7,335 nt of DNA, taken from Sivonenia sp049582005 (GTDB lineage: Bacteria; Cyanobacteriota; Cyanobacteriia; Gloeobacterales; PMM-0068). This document shows, piece after piece, positions 5,911 through 7,335 of this stretch (position 1 is the stretch's first letter; each line of letters opens with the position of its first letter). The notes beneath the pieces were generated by a model, which did not search any database, had not been told where the DNA came from, and saw only the letters and a list, made by a program, of their open reading frames with translations. Position numbers and translations under genes: made by a program. The stretch lies in assembly GCA_049582005.1 (NCBI GenBank), contig JBAUTB010000195.1, forward strand, positions 1-7,335, read 5' to 3'.

Positions 5911-5933
5911 TTAGACCTTAGACCCCTTAGACC
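5911..5933 (-). repeat. Three copies of TTAGACC spanning the DAHP synthase stop and the lipoprotein leader
   Basis: TTAGACC occurs at 5911-5917, 5918-5924 and 5927-5933 (GGTCTAA on the minus strand). The copy at 5927-5933 contains the stop codon of the DAHP synthase gene, and the other two fill the gap before the lipoprotein ATG at 5907. The AAGG/AAGGGG junctions between units provide the only purine-rich ribosome-binding candidates for the lipoprotein. Confidence 0.75.
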
Positions 5934-6985
5934 TTTGCCACTTCCTTAGGCCAACGTCCAAACAGTCCCGCGACCTTGGCAAGGTCCTTGACTACATCAT
6001 CGAATTTATCAGGGGTCAAAGACTGCGGTCCATCGGAGAGGGCTTTGGCGGGAGTGGGGTGGACTTCAATCATCAGACCATCGGTTCCGGCCGCCGCCGC
6101 CGCTAACGACATCGATTTAACATATTCTGAAACGCCGGTGCCATGGCTTGGATCAATAACAATCGGGAGGTGCGTGAGGGAGCGCAATACAGGGATTACA
6201 GAAAGGTCCAAGGTGTTGCGGGTGTATTGCTTATCAAACGTCCGGATACCACGTTCACAGAGCACAACATTCGGATTGCCCGCCGCCAGGATATACTCTG
6301 CAGCAGAAAGCCATTCATCAATGGTTGCGTTCATGCCACGCTTCAACAAAACGGGCTTAGGTTGACCATTCTTATCCCGATAAAGGCCCACTTTTTTGAG
6401 TAGGGAAAAGTTCTGCATATTGCGGGCACCGATCTGAATCATGTCGGCAACTTCAGCCAAAACATCCAAGTCTTCTGTATCCATCAGTTCGGTAACAATC
6501 CCTAAGCCTGTCTTTTCACGGGCTAGAGCCAATAGTCCCAGCGCACTCTCACCGTGTCCTTGGAAATCATAGGGAGAAGTCCGAGGTTTGTAGGCCCCTC
6601 CACGCAAAAACTGAGCCCCAGCCGCTTTGACGCGATGGGCTGTTTCTAAGATCATTTCTTCATTTTCTACAGAGCACGGCCCGGTCATCAAAACAATGGG
6701 ATGCTCCTCTCCAATCGATACCCCGCGGACAAGCACGGTCGAGGGTTCGGGATGAAATTCGCGACTGGCTCTCTTGTACCGCTTTTTCACCCGCATCACC
6801 CTATCGATGAAAGGGCTAAGTTCCTTCACCCGGTCTTCTTCTAAAACACTGGTATCCCCAATCAGACCAAGGACTACATTTTCTTTGCCCACCATCATCT
6901 GTGTGGAAAGGCCCCACACTTCGAGACTGGCTACAATTTCATCAACAATTTCCGATTGGGTTCCGGGTTTAATAACAATGATCAT
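5927..6985 (-). CDS. 3-deoxy-7-phosphoheptulonate (DAHP) synthase, type I-beta
   Basis: The enzyme condenses phosphoenolpyruvate with erythrose 4-phosphate to DAHP, the committed first step of the shikimate pathway to aromatic amino acids, quinones and tocopherols. The 352 residues have a small N-terminal ferredoxin-like regulatory domain (about 1-70) and a TIM barrel. Barrel motifs are GPCSVE (102-107), RGGAYKPRTSPY (128-139), IGARNMQNF (185-193), LLKRGM (213-218), ERGIRTF (244-250) and DPSHGTG (278-284). The expected metal ligands are Cys104, His281, Glu307 and Asp318, with the His-Glu-Asp spacing seen in the Thermotoga enzyme. The N-terminal domain is the place of feedback control in this subclass; which amino acid acts here cannot be told. 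The ATG lies 4 bases after the pam68 stop, and a GGAG overlapping the end of pam68 is ten bases upstream. The gene is complete. Symbols aroF, aroG and aroA are all used for this family, so I give none. Confidence 0.96.
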   Translation of the reverse strand: MIIVIKPGTQSEIVDEIVASLEVWGLSTQMMVGKENVVLGLIGDTSVLEEDRVKELSPFIDRVMRVKKRYKRASREFHPEPSTVLVRGVSIGEEHPIVLMTGPCSVENEEMILETAHRVKAAGAQFLRGGAYKPRTSPYDFQGHGESALGLLALAREKTGLGIVTELMDTEDLDVLAEVADMIQIGARNMQNFSLLKKVGLYRDKNGQPKPVLLKRGMNATIDEWLSAAEYILAAGNPNVVLCERGIRTFDKQYTRNTLDLSVIPVLRSLTHLPIVIDPSHGTGVSEYVKSMSLAAAAAGTDGLMIEVHPTPAKALSDGPQSLTPDKFDDVVKDLAKVAGLFGRWPKEVAKV

Positions 6986-6989
6986 GGAC

Positions 6990-7335
6990 CTATTTCTCCG
7001 CTGTTTGAGAGGTGCGACGGGCCCTACGCACCCGCGATCCCTCGTTGCTTAGACCGTCTTTGAGGCGGTGAAAATTAATTTTTGCCTCTTCAAACCCTAA
7101 AAGAGAGCCTTTTCTCCCTAGGTCCCAAGAAGCCGAAAGACCGCCGTAGGTTATTCCTAAGACGCCCAGTCCAAAAAATCCCATACTCACCAAAACCACA
7201 GCCACATTGGGCAAAGATACCCCGCCGTACTTAATCAGGGAGTAGGCAATAGGGAAAACAAGAATACCTAAAAATGTAGGCATACCTGCAAAGACCAACA
7301 TCCGTCGCCCCATCCGGTCGCTAATTTCCTTAGGC
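6990..7335 (-). CDS. pam68: PAM68-family photosystem II assembly protein, C-terminal part (start beyond window)
   Basis: PAM68 (DUF3464) is a thylakoid membrane protein that helps early photosystem II assembly; the cyanobacterial form has been linked to chlorophyll insertion into CP47 and to ribosomes. The frame is open to the window edge, reading PKEISDRMGRRMLVFAGMPT at its start. The ATG at 7311-7313 is internal, because conserved family sequence precedes it; the true start and the charged N-terminal region lie outside. Two membrane helices are visible: one in LVFAGMPTFLGILVFPIAYS, the second in VAVVLVSMGFFGLGVLGITYG. They are followed by the family hallmark GLSASWD and then GSLLGFEEAKINF. 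The basic C-terminus (RVRRARR) would face the cytoplasm or stroma side. The stop is 4 bases before the DAHP synthase ATG, so the two are very probably in one operon. In many cyanobacteria pam68 adjoins rpsO, so rpsO may lie just to the right. Confidence 0.9.
   Translation of the reverse strand, partial: PKEISDRMGRRMLVFAGMPTFLGILVFPIAYSLIKYGGVSLPNVAVVLVSMGFFGLGVLGITYGGLSASWDLGRKGSLLGFEEAKINFHRLKDGLSNEGSRVRRARRTSQTAEK

Noticed and set aside
5976..6365. 129-codon plus-strand open frame antisense to the DAHP synthase gene
   Set aside because: It lies wholly inside a certain gene; its reading is a by-product of that gene's codon usage and shows no protein-like pattern. The antisense frames inside lepA, the ABC gene and the lipoprotein gene were dropped for the same reason.
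7311..7313. ATG as the start of the PAM68 gene
   Set aside because: Conserved family sequence (PKEISDR before the ATG) continues in frame to the window edge, so the ATG is internal.
1..7335. HIP1 octamers, CRISPR repeats, tRNA/rRNA genes, transposases, attachment sites
   Set aside because: None was seen on reading the window; no GCGATCGC was found by eye, though an exact search would be more reliable.

Overview
The window looks like a stretch of a cyanobacterial chromosome. The strongest evidence is the C-terminal part of a PAM68-type photosystem II assembly protein at the right edge, a family confined to cyanobacteria and chloroplasts. The LepA and DAHP synthase sequences fit a cyanobacterium as well. 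I cannot name the genus. By eye I found no copy of the HIP1 octamer GCGATCGC, which is frequent in many cyanobacterial genomes, so a HIP1-poor lineage is possible. I saw no tRNA, rRNA, transposase, phage gene or CRISPR array.

From left to right: a minus-strand GNAT acetyltransferase carrying an inserted pair of membrane helices (about 151-768/789); minus-strand lepA (1003-2814); a 425-bp non-coding stretch between divergent genes; a plus-strand pair of unrecognised small genes joined by a one-base TAATG overlap (3240-3662 and 3662-3832) and ending in a small hairpin plus T5; a minus-strand OppF/DppF-type peptide ABC transporter ATPase (3895-4920); a divergent 36-residue single-helix membrane peptide on the plus strand (5108-5218) behind an exact TATAAT; and a tightly packed minus-strand cluster entering from beyond the right edge: pam68 (partial), then a type I-beta DAHP synthase, then an unrecognised lipoprotein (down to 5386).

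The genes do not form one pathway. The right-hand cluster has gaps of 4 and 19 bases and is very probably one operon; it joins a photosystem II assembly factor to the first enzyme of the shikimate pathway and a lipoprotein of unknown role. The peptide transporter ATPase stands alone, with no permease or binding-protein gene in view. LepA is a housekeeping translation factor.

The parts most worth a second look are the membrane-inserted acetyltransferase, the coupled pair of unknown genes, the 36-residue membrane peptide, and two short repeats in gene-start regions: a perfect 14-bp tandem duplication upstream of the ABC gene, and three copies of TTAGACC at the DAHP synthase/lipoprotein junction. 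I do not see strong evidence for a large novel system; most of the window is ordinary chromosomal gene content.
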